Source: Nakamurella aerolata (GTDB lineage Bacteria > Actinomycetota > Actinomycetes > Mycobacteriales > Nakamurellaceae). From it: a DNA stretch of 64,000 nucleotides. This document shows, piece after piece, positions 1 through 8,705 of this stretch. Each line of letters begins with the position of its first letter. The first letter of the stretch is position 1. The translations under genes were made by a program, and so were the position numbers. Location: contig NZ_JABEND010000001.1 of the NCBI RefSeq assembly GCF_013002705.1, positions 62,001 to 126,000 of the forward strand. The letters are read 5' to 3'. The notes beneath the pieces were generated by a model that worked only from the letters and a program-made list of their open reading frames with translations, ran no database searches and was not told the DNA's origin.

Positions 1-732
1 GGCGGCGATCTCCGGGGTGTCCGGGGCGCCCGCGCACAGCAAGAGCTGGGTGCCGGCCGGAAAGTCGTGGGCGGCGGCGATCAGGTGCCCGACGCCCTTC
101 TGCCTGGTGATCCGGCCGACGAACGCCACGATCGGTGCGTCCAGGTCGACGCCGAGATCGGTGAGCAGCGACCGGTCGTCCACCGGTGCGTAGATGTCGG
201 TGTCGATGCCGTTGCGGATCACGTGCACCCGCTCCGGGTCGAGCTCGGGATACACCTCTAGCACGTCGGCGCGCATACCGTCGGACACCGCCACCACCGC
301 GTCCGCGCCCAGGTAGGCGGTGCGCTCCGCCCAGGACGAAAGCCGGTACCCACCACCGAGTTGCTCGGCCTTCCACGGTCTCCGCGGTTCCAGCGAGTGC
401 GCGGTCGCCACGTGCGGGATGTCGTAGAGCAGCTTGCTCCAGTGCCCGGCCATGTTGGCGTACCAGGTGTGCGAGTGCACCAGATCGGCGGGCGTCGGGA
501 CACCGACAGCGGCGGCCATCGCCAGGTCGACGTCGAGGGTGGCGAGCGCCGCGTTGGCGTCCGCCATGGCCGGCCCCGCCACGTGCCCCATGGCTCCCGG
601 GCGGTCCGCCCCGAAGGCGTGCACGTCCACCTCGATGAGCTTGCGCAGTTCCCGCACCAGGTAGTCGACGTGCACCCCGGCACCGCCGTAGATGTCCGGC
701 GGGAACTCCTTGGTCAGCAGTGCGGTCCGCAT
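1..732 (-). CDS. glgA: Glycogen synthase / alpha-maltose-1-phosphate synthase (GT4), 5' part only
   Basis: The gene reads leftward off the window edge. The ATG at 732 opens 244 codons with no stop, so the C-terminal half is missing. The protein starts MRTALLTKEFPPDIYGG, with the glycine-rich loop found at the N-terminus of GT4 glycosyltransferases. It continues with VHSHTWYANMAGHW, AVSDGMRADV and VIRNGIDTDIY, all typical of the actinobacterial GlgA/GlgM family. Family members use ADP-glucose to build maltose-1-phosphate or extend alpha-glucan in the cytoplasm. The gene is divergent from glgC, which makes ADP-glucose, with only 64 bp between them. Whether it acts as GlgA or GlgM cannot be decided from this part. 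Confidence 0.9.
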   Translation of the reverse strand, partial: MRTALLTKEFPPDIYGGAGVHVDYLVRELRKLIEVDVHAFGADRPGAMGHVAGPAMADANAALATLDVDLAMAAAVGVPTPADLVHSHTWYANMAGHWSKLLYDIPHVATAHSLEPRRPWKAEQLGGGYRLSSWAERTAYLGADAVVAVSDGMRADVLEVYPELDPERVHVIRNGIDTDIYAPVDDRSLLTDLGVDLDAPIVAFVGRITRQKGVGHLIAAAHDFPAGTQLLLCAGAPDTPEIAA

Positions 733-784
733 GAACAGTGATCTTTGCACCTGCCTGCGGATGCCGGAGGGGTGCGCCGCCCAC

Positions 785-790
785 TAGCCT
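785..790 (+). promoter_or_regulatory. -10 box TAGCCT of a leaderless glgC promoter
   Basis: TAGCCT lies 6 nt before the glgC ATG, with no ribosome-binding site between them. The predicted transcript would start at or next to the start codon. The same geometry recurs throughout the window. Confidence 0.55.
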
Positions 791-796
791 TCGAGC

Positions 797-2023
797 ATGG
801 CCGCGAAGAAACCGAGAGTTCTTGGAATTGTCCTCGCCGGTGGGGAAGGCAAGCGGCTGTGGCCCCTGACCGCCGACCGGGCCAAGCCCGCTGTGCCGTT
901 CGGCGGCAACTATCGGCTGATCGATTTCGTGCTGTCCAACCTGGTGAACGCCGACCATCTACGGATCTGCGTGCTGACCCAGTACAAGTCGCACTCGCTG
1001 GACCGGCACATCACCACCACCTGGCGGATGAGCCAAACTCTCGGCAACTACGTGACCCCGGTGCCGGCGCAGCAGCGCCTGGGGCCGCGTTGGTACACCG
1101 GCAGTGCCGACGCCATCTATCAGAGTTTGAACCTGGTGTTTGACGACGACCCCGACTACGTGGTGGTTTTCGGTGCCGACCACGTCTATCGGATGGATCC
1201 GTCGCAGATGGTGGCCGATCACATCGATTCGGGTGCCGACGCCACCGTCGCCGGGATCCGGGTTCCGCGTTTGGAGGCAACGGCTTTCGGCGTCATCGAC
1301 ACCGCCGAGGACGGCCGCAGGATCACCCAGTTCCTGGAGAAGCCCGCCGATCCGCCAGGGGTGCCGGACGATCCGTCGGTCGCCTACGCCTCGATGGGCA
1401 ACTATGTCTTCACCACCGACGCGCTGGTGGAGATGCTGCGCCGCGACGCCGCCGACGAGAACTCCATGCACGACATGGGCGGCAACATCATTCCGAACTT
1501 TGTCGACAAGGGCACCGCCAGCGTCTACGACTTCGCCCGCAACGAGATTCCCGGTGCCACCGACCGTGATCGCGGCTACTGGCGTGATGTCGGCACCATC
1601 GACTCGTATCGCGACGCGCACCTCGACCTGGTGTCGGTGCATCCAATCTTCAACCTTTACAACCAGGACTGGCCGATCATCACCTACCAGTCGCCGCTGC
1701 CGCCGGCCAAGTTCGTCGAGGACGGCATCGCCAAGGAATCGATGATCGGCGCCGGCACCATCATCTCCGGTGGCGAGGTGAACCGGTCGGTGCTGTCGCC
1801 GGACGTCCGGGTGCAGGCCGGCAGTCAGGTGGACGGCTCGGTGATCATGGACGGGGTCCGGATCGGACGAAATGCGGTGGTGCGCAACGCGATTCTGGAC
1901 AAGAACGTGATGCTGCCGGACGGCGCGACCGTAGGGGTGGACATCGAACGCGACCGGGACCGGTTCACCGTCACCCCGTCAGGGATCACCGTTGTCGGCA
2001 AGGGCGTGCGGGTCGAGGTGTGA
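797..2023 (+). CDS. glgC: Glucose-1-phosphate adenylyltransferase GlgC
   Basis: A 408-aa protein of normal length for bacterial ADP-glucose pyrophosphorylase. It converts glucose-1-phosphate and ATP to ADP-glucose, the committed step of glycogen synthesis. The N-terminal nucleotide-binding signature [20 protein letters not shown] is intact, followed by the sugar-nucleotide transferase domain ([24 protein letters not shown]). The last ~100 residues form a left-handed beta-helix with [13 protein letters not shown] hexapeptide turns. The ATG at 797 follows a -10-like box by 6 nt and is the natural start. It is divergent from glgA, giving a compact glycogen locus. Confidence 0.97.
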   Translation: MAAKKPRVLGIVLAGGEGKRLWPLTADRAKPAVPFGGNYRLIDFVLSNLVNADHLRICVLTQYKSHSLDRHITTTWRMSQTLGNYVTPVPAQQRLGPRWYTGSADAIYQSLNLVFDDDPDYVVVFGADHVYRMDPSQMVADHIDSGADATVAGIRVPRLEATAFGVIDTAEDGRRITQFLEKPADPPGVPDDPSVAYASMGNYVFTTDALVEMLRRDAADENSMHDMGGNIIPNFVDKGTASVYDFARNEIPGATDRDRGYWRDVGTIDSYRDAHLDLVSVHPIFNLYNQDWPIITYQSPLPPAKFVEDGIAKESMIGAGTIISGGEVNRSVLSPDVRVQAGSQVDGSVIMDGVRIGRNAVVRNAILDKNVMLPDGATVGVDIERDRDRFTVTPSGITVVGKGVRVEV

Positions 2024-2030
2024 GCGGGCC

Positions 2031-2046
2031 AGCCGCGCCGGCGGCT
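2031..2046. terminator. Possible bidirectional hairpin between convergent genes
   Basis: AGCCGC-GCCG-GCGGCT forms a 6-bp G+C stem between the glgC stop and the last codon of the convergent M15 peptidase. There is no T-tract on either side, so it is only a weak terminator candidate. Confidence 0.3.
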
Positions 2047-2935
2047 AGCGTTCCGGCTTCGGTAGCCGCGCAGGGCAGCCGTCGGTGAAGTAGCCGGCGT
2101 CGTACTCGAAGTGCCAGGGCTCGTTGTCGTAGCGCCGGCAAAAGCCGTACGCCCCATCGGTTTTCTGCAGCCAGCGGTAGGCGGCGGCCGGCTGGATGTC
2201 GATGGCGACGCCGGTCACGTGCGCCGACTTCTCCGGGCGCAGCACCAGCTGGTCTGCGGACTTCTTGCCGTAGTCGCGCACGTACTCGTCGTACTGCGCC
2301 TGCTGTTGCGCGGTACTGCGCTTGCCGTCGTTCAGGCAGACGATGACGCCGTCGGCGTTGGCGTGCTTCTCGACGTTCCGCCAGGCCTTGATCACGTCCG
2401 GACGCAGCCCGGTCGGTTCCTCGTCGACGTAGGTGTCGTTGGTGGCGCACACCCGCCCGCCCTCGGGACCGGGGTCCTCGCGCGGCACATCGGGTTCGTT
2501 GCTGGTCGGGTGATCTCCGGTACCGCCCGATCCGCCGGTCGAGCTGGACGCGGCGGTCGGCTGTTTGCTCGCTGAGCTCGGGCGGCTCGCCGTGCTCTTG
2601 GTGGCCGGGCTGGGCGTCGACGTCGCCGCGGTCGACCGGGGCCTGGCGCTGCGCGTAGCGGTGGTGGACGGGGCGGGGCTCGGTGCCGGCGCGTTCGAGT
2701 CGGTGTCGGTGGACGCCGGGGCGGTGGCGCCCGGGACGGCCGGCGGGTTGCTGCCGCCGACGGTCACCCTGGGCGGATCGGCGGGCGCGCCGGTCGGCGC
2801 CGGAACGGTTGTGGTGACGACGACCGGCTCGGCCGCGGTGTCCGATCCGCAGCCGGTCAGCACCGTCAGGCCGACGACGACCGACAGCAGGCAGCTGCCA
2901 GCGACGGCGCCGCGGCGCCGCGGTGTTGTGGTCAT
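2045..2935 (-). CDS. M15-family D-alanyl-D-alanine carboxypeptidase lipoprotein
   Basis: A 296-aa predicted lipoprotein. The signal peptide ends in the lipobox LTGC (Cys ~28). A Thr/Ser/Pro/Ala-rich linker follows to about residue 145, then the catalytic domain. The zinc-site signature SAHVTGVAIDI (His239, Asp246) and the late EPWHFEY (His275) match VanY/DacB-type M15B peptidases, which remove terminal D-Ala from peptidoglycan stems. The ATG overlaps the TGA of the upstream methyltransferase by one base, so the two are probably co-transcribed. It would act outside the membrane on the cell wall. Confidence 0.85.
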   Translation of the reverse strand: MTTTPRRRGAVAGSCLLSVVVGLTVLTGCGSDTAAEPVVVTTTVPAPTGAPADPPRVTVGGSNPPAVPGATAPASTDTDSNAPAPSPAPSTTATRSARPRSTAATSTPSPATKSTASRPSSASKQPTAASSSTGGSGGTGDHPTSNEPDVPREDPGPEGGRVCATNDTYVDEEPTGLRPDVIKAWRNVEKHANADGVIVCLNDGKRSTAQQQAQYDEYVRDYGKKSADQLVLRPEKSAHVTGVAIDIQPAAAYRWLQKTDGAYGFCRRYDNEPWHFEYDAGYFTDGCPARLPKPER

Positions 2936-3636
2936 CAGCTCGGCTTCGCAGCAGTGGTATCGCCGGAACGCGGCGTGCCGGTCTTGACCGCGGCCAGCAA
3001 CCCGTCGCCGAGCGGAATCAGCACGGGGACAAGGGTGTCGTCCTCCCGGACCGCCCTTCCGGTCTCGCGCACCGCGACGGTGTCGGCGTCCCGCTGCGTC
3101 GGGTCGGCGACCTTGTCGTGCCAGAGCGCGTTGTCGATCACCAGCATGCCGCCCACCCGCAGCAACCGGACCGCCTCGGTGAGGTATTGGGCGTACTCGC
3201 CCTTGGCCGCGTCGATCAGCACCAGGTCGTAGGCGCCGTCGGTGAGCCGGGGCAGCACCTCGAGGGCGCGGCCGTTGATCAGCCTGGCCCTGGCCGGCGC
3301 GATCCCGGCCTCGGTGAACGCCTGCTTGGCCGCGCGCTGGTTCTCGGCCTCGACGTCGATGGAGGTGAGCACGCCGTCCTTGGCCATCCCGGCGAACAGG
3401 GCCAGACCTGACACCCCGGCCCCTGTGCCGATCTCGACGGCGGTCTTGGCGCCGACGGCGGCGGCCAAAAAGGTCAGTGCGGTCGCCGCTCCGGCGCCCA
3501 CCGGGGTGCAGCCCAGTTCCGCCGCGCGGGCGCGGGCGGCCGAGGCGGTCTCGGATTCGGGGATGAAGAATTCGGCGTACGAGCGGCTGTTGGACACGAA
3601 CGCGACGGTATCGGAAATCGGCCGGGAACTTCTCAC
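2935..3636 (-). CDS. Class I SAM-dependent O-methyltransferase
   Basis: About 233 aa from the GTG at 3636, which has GAGAG upstream; a longer open frame extends to 3744, but its extra residues look non-coding. Motif I is AVEIGTGAGVSGL, followed by TSIDVEAEN and YDLVLIDAAKGEYAQYL, as in the catechol/caffeoyl-CoA O-methyltransferase family. In M. tuberculosis the counterpart (Rv1220c) also sits divergent from sigE, and that order is kept here. The substrate is unknown. The next gene, an M15 peptidase, starts at its stop codon. Confidence 0.85.
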   Translation of the reverse strand: MRSSRPISDTVAFVSNSRSYAEFFIPESETASAARARAAELGCTPVGAGAATALTFLAAAVGAKTAVEIGTGAGVSGLALFAGMAKDGVLTSIDVEAENQRAAKQAFTEAGIAPARARLINGRALEVLPRLTDGAYDLVLIDAAKGEYAQYLTEAVRLLRVGGMLVIDNALWHDKVADPTQRDADTVAVRETGRAVREDDTLVPVLIPLGDGLLAAVKTGTPRSGDTTAAKPS

Positions 3637-3785
3637 CCGACTCTCAGAGTTGTCCGAAAGAATGACGAGCGAGCCAAGGCCTGCGACCAGGGGCTGACCT
3701 GCCAGCAATGGCGGACCCCGCCGGCCCACCGGCAGAATGAGCATCCATCAGCAAGCAACAGCGAGCTCGTCAGGAGAGGACCTTC

Positions 3786-4400
3786 GTGGCCGAATCGATC
3801 AGCACAGACCAGGCGACCTGGACGCCGCCGGCCTGGGAGTCGATCGTCCGCGACCACGGCGACCGGGTGTACCGGTTGGCCTACCGGCTCGCCGGCAATC
3901 AGCACGACGCCGAAGACATCACCCAAGAGACCTTCATCCGGGTCTTCCGCTCGCTGCACAGCTTCAAGCCTGGTTCCTTCGAGGGCTGGCTGCACCGGAT
4001 CGCCACCAACGTCTTCCTCGACCTGGTGCGCCGCCGTGCGCGGATCCGGATGGAGGCCCTGCCGGAAGATACCGATCGCATCGCCGGGCACTCGCTCTCG
4101 CCCGAGCAGTCGTACGCCGAGAACAATCTGGATCCCGATCTGCAGGCCGCGCTGGACGAGCTGCCGCCCGACTTCCGGGCCGCCGTGGTGCTGTGCGACG
4201 TCGAAGGCCTTTCCTACGAAGAGATCGGAGCCACCCTCGGCATCAAGATGGGCACCGTGCGGTCGCGCATCCACCGCGGTCGGCACGCCCTGCGTCTCGG
4301 GCTGGAGCGGCGCCGGGAGGCCGCGGCGCAGCCCGAACCCGCCGAGCCCGCGGTGCTCGAGCCCCGTCCCGCTGAGCGCACCGGAGGGAAGCTGACGTGA
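3786..4400 (+). CDS. sigE: ECF RNA polymerase sigma factor SigE
   Basis: A 204-aa ECF sigma factor. Region 2 (residues ~17-90) includes [20 protein letters not shown] and the -10-recognition helix, and region 4 (~125-180) includes [21 protein letters not shown] Pro/Glu/Ala-rich tail follows. The GTG at 3786 has a strong AGGAGAGG Shine-Dalgarno. It overlaps the anti-sigma gene by 4 nt (GTGA), so production of the two is coupled. Order sigE-rseA-htrA-tatB matches the mycobacterial envelope-stress locus, where SigE answers surface stress and is held by RseA. Confidence 0.95.
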   Translation: MAESISTDQATWTPPAWESIVRDHGDRVYRLAYRLAGNQHDAEDITQETFIRVFRSLHSFKPGSFEGWLHRIATNVFLDLVRRRARIRMEALPEDTDRIAGHSLSPEQSYAENNLDPDLQAALDELPPDFRAAVVLCDVEGLSYEEIGATLGIKMGTVRSRIHRGRHALRLGLERRREAAAQPEPAEPAVLEPRPAERTGGKLT

Positions 4401-4741
4401 CCTTCTTCGGTTTCACCGGTCTGTCCGACGCGTTCGTCGACCACCTCAACTTCGACGCGGTGGTGGCCTTCGCCGACGGTGAGATGAGCCTGTCCGCCTA
4501 CCAACGGGCCGCCGCCCACCTGGCGCGCTGCGAACAGTGCGCCGCCGAGGTGGCTGAGCAGACCAGCGCGCGGGAGGCGCTGCGCAGCGCCTTCGTCCCA
4601 CGGATGCCCGGCAGCCTCTTCGAGCAGCTGCGGTCGATTCCGGTTGCGCTGCCTGCGGTGTCGTCGCCGAACGGCCGCGACTCCACCAGCGACCCGACCG
4701 GCGGCTGGTCCGAGCGGCGGCCGCGTTTCGGATCTCGCTGA
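4397..4741 (+). CDS. rseA: Zinc-binding anti-sigma factor RseA
   Basis: A 114-aa protein with the zinc anti-sigma (ZAS) signature His41-x3-Cys45-x2-Cys48 in [12 protein letters not shown], and no membrane segment. Its GTG overlaps the sigE stop. Proteins of this type bind region 2/4 of their ECF partner in the cytoplasm and release it when the zinc site is oxidised or the protein is degraded. The position directly after sigE and before htrA supports assignment as the SigE anti-sigma factor (Rv1222 type). The last ~40 residues are charged and low in complexity. Confidence 0.9.
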   Translation: MTFFGFTGLSDAFVDHLNFDAVVAFADGEMSLSAYQRAAAHLARCEQCAAEVAEQTSAREALRSAFVPRMPGSLFEQLRSIPVALPAVSSPNGRDSTSDPTGGWSERRPRFGSR

Positions 4742-4761
4742 CGCGGCACAACCGCGGTCAG

Positions 4762-4767
4762 TACGCT
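4762..4767 (+). promoter_or_regulatory. -10 box TACGCT, leaderless htrA promoter
   Basis: TACGCT ends 7 nt before the htrA ATG and no ribosome-binding site is present. This suggests htrA has its own leaderless promoter in addition to read-through from sigE-rseA. Confidence 0.5.
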
Positions 4768-4774
4768 GCCAGCA

Positions 4775-6247
4775 ATGAGCACCACGCCACCCGAGGGAAG
4801 CCGCCAGGGCACCCCGGGATTCCCGTCCGAGGCCGCGGTGTTCGGGCGACCGGAACGCGTCGGGGGATCGTTCGGTCCCCGCCAACAGCCACCGGACCGG
4901 CGGATCAGCCAGCAGCCGGTGGTGTCGGACATGCTCGCCGAAGCGTTCGGCCGGCCGGCCCCGGCGGCGCCGGGCTTGGAACGCCCCGCTGCCGACACCG
5001 CCCCCAACGGCGGGGCCGAAGCAGATCCCGGACCGCAACCCGGCGATGAGTGGCGCGACCCGCAGGCCCCCGTGGTACTCGGCGAGCCGGCGCAGCAACC
5101 CGAAGGCGAGCCAGCGGTGCAGCGTGCGCCGGCGCCGCGATTCACCTTGCGGCAGGCGCTGTTTCGGCGCCGGCTGCGGCCGTCCGCGTTGATCGCGCTG
5201 GCCGTCTGCGCGCTGCTGATCGGCGCCGTCGGCGCGGTGATCGGCGGGCTGTTGGTCCGCGGCGATCAGTCGACCTCGGCGGCCGACGTCAACCTCGCGA
5301 CGGTGAATCCCGACATCGAGCGCCCGGCCGGTTCGGTCGCCGACGTGGCCAAGCGGATCACCCCCGCGGTGGTGTCGCTCGAGGTGCGGGTGGGCAACAC
5401 CGGCGACACCGGATCCGGTGTTGTCATCGACTCCAGCGGGCACATCCTCACCAACAACCATGTGGTGTCGATGGCGTCCGACGCCGCCGGCGCCAAGCTC
5501 ACCGTGGTCTTCTCCGGTGGCGCCAGGGTGGCCGGCAGCATCGTCGGGCGCGACCCGGCCTCCGATCTCGCAGTGGTCAAGGTCAACCCGCCGGAGGGCA
5601 TGACGGTCGCCCCGCTCGGCAACTCCGACAAGCTCGCCGTCGGCGACCCGGTGATCGCTGTCGGTTCGCCGCTGGGTCTGCAATCCACCGTCACCACCGG
5701 CATCGTGTCAGCGGTGCAGCGGCCGCTGCGGTTGTCCGGCGAGGGCACCGACACCAACGCCGTCATCGACGCGGTGCAGACCGACGCCGCGGTCAACCCC
5801 GGCAACTCCGGCGGCCCGCTGATCGACGCCGCGGGAGCCGTCATCGGCATCAACACCGCGATCCGCACGCTGGGCGAAGCCACCAACGCCGGGTCGATCG
5901 GCCTCGGCTTCGCGATCCCGATCAACGACGCAAGGGCGGTGGCCCAGGAGTTGATCAAGACCGGCAAGATGCAGCATCCAAGCCTCGGCGTCAACGCCAA
6001 GTCGGTGACCGACGGCACCACCGACGGCGCTCAGGTGCAGAACGTGCAGACCGGCGGCCCGGCCGAGCGGGCCGGCATCGCCGAGGGCGACGTGATCGTC
6101 AAGGTGGGCGGCCGGTCGGTCGGCAACGCCGACGAGCTGGTGGTCGCGGTGCAGGAGCACCCGGTCGGCGCCACCGTGCCGGTCGAGCTGACCCGCGCCG
6201 GGCGCACGATGACCGTCCAAGTCACCCTGTCCGCCGCGCAGTCGTAA
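4775..6247 (+). CDS. htrA: HtrA/DegP-like membrane-anchored serine protease
   Basis: A 490-aa trypsin-like protease with a Pro/Gln-rich cytoplasmic N-terminus, one membrane segment (about residues 143-165, ALIALAVCALLIGAVGAVIG) and an extracytoplasmic protease domain. The catalytic triad is visible: His229 in TNNHVV, Asp264 in DPASDLAVVKV and Ser345 in NPGNSGGPL. A single PDZ domain fills the C-terminus (GLGFAIPIND onwards, then GGPAERAGIAEGDVIV). Family members degrade damaged envelope proteins and tune stress signalling. The position downstream of sigE-rseA is conserved in actinobacteria. Confidence 0.94.
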   Translation: MSTTPPEGSRQGTPGFPSEAAVFGRPERVGGSFGPRQQPPDRRISQQPVVSDMLAEAFGRPAPAAPGLERPAADTAPNGGAEADPGPQPGDEWRDPQAPVVLGEPAQQPEGEPAVQRAPAPRFTLRQALFRRRLRPSALIALAVCALLIGAVGAVIGGLLVRGDQSTSAADVNLATVNPDIERPAGSVADVAKRITPAVVSLEVRVGNTGDTGSGVVIDSSGHILTNNHVVSMASDAAGAKLTVVFSGGARVAGSIVGRDPASDLAVVKVNPPEGMTVAPLGNSDKLAVGDPVIAVGSPLGLQSTVTTGIVSAVQRPLRLSGEGTDTNAVIDAVQTDAAVNPGNSGGPLIDAAGAVIGINTAIRTLGEATNAGSIGLGFAIPINDARAVAQELIKTGKMQHPSLGVNAKSVTDGTTDGAQVQNVQTGGPAERAGIAEGDVIVKVGGRSVGNADELVVAVQEHPVGATVPVELTRAGRTMTVQVTLSAAQS

Positions 6248-6254
6248 GAGCCGC

Positions 6255-6334
6255 ATGTCGTGAATCCGGGTCTGGTGGCCCGCTGAGGCCCGATGTGCAC
6301 CCCGAGAAGTGCACTGGACCCGGATTGACGACAT
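6255..6334. repeat. Long nested inverted repeat between htrA and tatB
   Basis: The arms ATGTCGTGAATCCGGGTC (6255-6272) and GACCCGGATTGACGACAT (6317-6334) pair over 17 of 18 positions around a 44-nt centre. The centre itself holds GTGCAC (6295-6300) and GTGCAC (6309-6314) around an 8-nt loop. It could be a terminator for htrA, a structured RNA, or a palindromic mobile element such as a REP/MITE. No second copy was noticed in the window. Confidence 0.7.
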
Positions 6335-6364
6335 CATCGGGGTCAGCATCGGTGTCCGGCCGCG

Positions 6365-6370
6365 TAGGCT
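6365..6370 (+). promoter_or_regulatory. -10 box TAGGCT, leaderless tatB promoter
   Basis: TAGGCT is 6 nt before the tatB GTG, directly downstream of the large inverted repeat. No Shine-Dalgarno sequence is present. Confidence 0.5.
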
Positions 6371-6376
6371 GAACGT

Positions 6377-7057
6377 GTGTTCGGCCTGTCGTGGACCCAG
6401 ATCCTGCTGATCGTGGTCATCGGCGTGTTCCTGCTCGGCCCCGAGCGAATCCCGGTGGCGGTGCAGTGGGTGTTCTCCAGCCTGCGCAAGGTGCGGGAGA
6501 TGGCCACCGGCGCCCAGCAGCAGCTGCACTCCGAATTCGGCGGCGAGATCGCCGAGTTGCGTCGGCAGGTGTCCGAACTGCAGTCGCTGCGCGACATGAA
6601 AGAACTGCAGGAGCTGCGCCAACTGCGCGACCTGCACCCCAAGAACCTGATCAGCCGCGGCATTTTCGGCGACGCTCCGGCCCCCAGCTCGGCCGGGGGT
6701 GCGCTCGGCATCAACCCGGGTGAGGCCAAGAGCCTGTTCGCCGCACCGGACACCCCGGGCCCGAGCCTGACCTCGATGGTCAAACCCGATCCGATCAAAC
6801 CGGTCAGCGCCGGCGCGCCCGAACCGGTGCCAGCCGCTGCTGCGCCCGATCCGCTGCCAGGCGCAGTGCACCCGACCCCCGCCCAGCAGCATGGGGCCGG
6901 CCAGCAGCCGGTGCCCGATCCGCTGCCATCGTCCGGAGTGCCGGTTGCCGATCCGGCGCCGGCAGCCGGTGCGTCACAGCCGGGCGGCGACCCGTTGCCC
7001 AGCGTTGCCGCCGCCGCGGCTCCGGCCGGCGATCCGTTGCCGCTGCCCCGCGGCTGA
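6377..7057 (+). CDS. tatB: Sec-independent protein translocase TatB
   Basis: A 226-aa protein with the TatB layout. A short N-terminal membrane helix (FGLSWTQILLIVVIGVFLLG) ends at the PERIPV hinge, and is followed by an amphipathic helix (AVQWVFSSLRKVREMA) and a charged coiled region to about residue 95. The C-terminal ~100 residues are Pro/Ala-rich with repeated DPLP motifs and probably disordered. TatB receives twin-arginine substrates with TatC. The start is the GTG at 6377, 6 nt after a -10-like box. Location after htrA matches Rv1223-Rv1224. Confidence 0.93.
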   Translation: MFGLSWTQILLIVVIGVFLLGPERIPVAVQWVFSSLRKVREMATGAQQQLHSEFGGEIAELRRQVSELQSLRDMKELQELRQLRDLHPKNLISRGIFGDAPAPSSAGGALGINPGEAKSLFAAPDTPGPSLTSMVKPDPIKPVSAGAPEPVPAAAAPDPLPGAVHPTPAQQHGAGQQPVPDPLPSSGVPVADPAPAAGASQPGGDPLPSVAAAAAPAGDPLPLPRG

Positions 7058-7095
7058 CTCCGCGGGGGAACGCCGAGCGAGCCGGCGCGCGCCGG

Positions 7096-7200
7096 CACAA
7101 CGAGTCGGCCGGGCGCCGGGCACAACGAGTCGGCCGGGCGCCGGGCACAACGAGACGGCCGGGTGCCGGCACAACGAGCCGCCGGGTACCGGCAGCACAA
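7096..7200. repeat. 25-bp tandem repeat between tatB and mrp
   Basis: The core CACAACGAG recurs at 7096, 7121, 7146 and 7170, giving a 25-bp period with units of the form GCCGGGYGCCGGGCACAACGAG. A degenerate further copy ends at the mrp stop. It lies between convergent genes and may act as a structured 3' end or simply be a minisatellite. Confidence 0.85.
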
Positions 7201-7201
7201 G

Positions 7202-8365
7202 TCAGCGGCGCGGGGAAATGCCCAGCGACACCCCGGCGAGCGGCTTGGTGCGGGCGGCCAGATTGCCGGCCACCGTGTTCAACGCCTGCGCGGCGGGGGA
7301 GTCAGCGGCCTCAGGCCGCAGCACCAGCGGACGGCCGGTGTCGCCGGCAACGCGCAGCGCCGGGTCCAGCGGCACCTGGGCCAGCAGCGGCACCTCGTGC
7401 CCGGTCAGCTGGGTAAGTGAGTTCGCGACCTGCTCGCCGCCGCCGGAGCCGAACACGTCGAGCACGGTGCCGTCCGGCAGCGTCATCCCTGACATGTTCT
7501 CCACCACCCCGGCCACCTTCTGCCGGGTCTGCAGCGCGATCGCGCCGGCCCGCTCAGCCACCTCGGCGGCGGCCTGCTGCGGGGTGGTCACCACCAGGAT
7601 CTCGGTGGACGGGATCAGCTGCCCGACCGAGATCGCGACGTCGCCGGTGCCGGGCGGCAGGTCGAGCAGCAGCACGTCAAGGTCGCCCCAGAACACGTCG
7701 GCGAGAAACTGCTGCAGCGCCCGGTGCAGCATCGGTCCGCGCCACACCACTGGGGTGTTGCCCTCGACGAACATGCCGACGCTGATCACCTTCACCTCGG
7801 CCGGGCTGCCCTCCCAGCGCGCCACCGGCGGCAGGATCATGTCGTCCACCCTGGTCGGATTGCCTGTCACGCCGAGCATCCGGGGGATGGAGAAGCCGTA
7901 GATGTCGGCGTCGAGCACGCCCACCGACAGGCCCTTGGCGGCCAGCGCGGCTGCCAGGTTCACCGTCACCGTCGACTTGCCGACGCCGCCCTTGCCGGAC
8001 GCGATCGCGTACACCCTGGTCCGCGAGGACGGCTGTGCGAACGGGATCTCCCTGGTGGCGCCGCCGCGCAGGTTCTCCCGCAGCTGGGTGCGCTGCTCGT
8101 CGGTCATCACCCCGAGGGTGAGCCGCACCTCCGACACACCGGGGACGGCCCTGACCGCGGCCGTGACGTCGTTGGTGAGAGTTTCCCGCAGCGGGCAGCC
8201 GGCGATGGTGAGCAACACCGTCAGATCGACAACACCGCCGGGCAGCACCTCGACCCGGTCGACCATGCCGAGCTCGGTGATCGGGCGCCGGATCTCTGGG
8301 TCCTTGACGCCGGCCAGCGCGGTGCGAATATCGTCCGGGTTCAGGGTTTTCTCGGTGACGGCCAC
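7202..8365 (-). CDS. mrp: Mrp/NBP35 family P-loop ATPase, iron-sulfur cluster carrier
   Basis: A 387-aa protein. An N-terminal MIP18/DUF59 domain (residues ~8-95, with GCPLRETL) precedes a ParA-like ATPase with the deviant Walker A SGKGGVGKSTVTVNLA and a WRGPMLHRALQQFL signature. Homologues bind and transfer 4Fe-4S clusters in the cytoplasm. The CxxC cluster ligand pair of E. coli ApbC is absent, and the only Cys is in the DUF59 domain. The GTG at 8365 is preferred over the ATG at 8368 because TAACCT lies 6 nt before it. Confidence 0.92.
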   Translation of the reverse strand: MAVTEKTLNPDDIRTALAGVKDPEIRRPITELGMVDRVEVLPGGVVDLTVLLTIAGCPLRETLTNDVTAAVRAVPGVSEVRLTLGVMTDEQRTQLRENLRGGATREIPFAQPSSRTRVYAIASGKGGVGKSTVTVNLAAALAAKGLSVGVLDADIYGFSIPRMLGVTGNPTRVDDMILPPVARWEGSPAEVKVISVGMFVEGNTPVVWRGPMLHRALQQFLADVFWGDLDVLLLDLPPGTGDVAISVGQLIPSTEILVVTTPQQAAAEVAERAGAIALQTRQKVAGVVENMSGMTLPDGTVLDVFGSGGGEQVANSLTQLTGHEVPLLAQVPLDPALRVAGDTGRPLVLRPEAADSPAAQALNTVAGNLAARTKPLAGVSLGISPRR

Positions 8366-8371
8366 CATCCC

Positions 8372-8377
8372 AGGTTA
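8372..8377 (-). promoter_or_regulatory. -10 box TAACCT, leaderless mrp promoter
   Basis: On the minus strand TAACCT is followed by GGGATG and then GTG, so the predicted start site coincides with the GTG at 8365. Confidence 0.5.
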
Positions 8378-8430
8378 ACCGCGTGATCATTCACCGTTCG
8401 CCGTCGGCGAGCGGCCGGGCCTGCGATCTG

Positions 8431-8519
8431 CCACACGTCGCTGGCCACATGTCGAGCTGCCACCGTTCCATCCGCCACCCGTCCATCCGCCACCCGTCGA
8501 TCCGCCGCCGCTCGATCCG
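8431..8519. repeat. 15-bp tandem repeat, six units, mrp/stress-protein intergenic region
   Basis: Six units, one of 14 and five of 15 bp, begin CCAC or CCGC, for example CCACCCGTCCATCCG (8475-8489) and CCACCCGTCGATCCG (8490-8504). They fill the middle of the 340-bp gap between the divergent mrp and 8706 genes. The rest of the gap shows no convincing gene. Confidence 0.8.
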
Positions 8520-8705
8520 TCCCGGCCGCCTCCCCATACGGCCGGTGGCGGGCACCCGATGGCCGGTGCACTCACCCTTCATCCATGTCTGGCACAAGTT
8601 GCCTGGTTGCGGGGTGTCTACCATCGTTGTCAGCGGGTACCAGTGTGACCCGCGGGTCGTTGATTCTGTGCTGTTGCTGTGTTGATCCGAGTGGAGGTTC
8701 GCGAG

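Noticed and set aside
7096-8519. CRISPR array
   Set aside because: The repeats are contiguous tandem units without spacers of unique sequence, and no cas gene is nearby. The same holds for the other arrays in the window.
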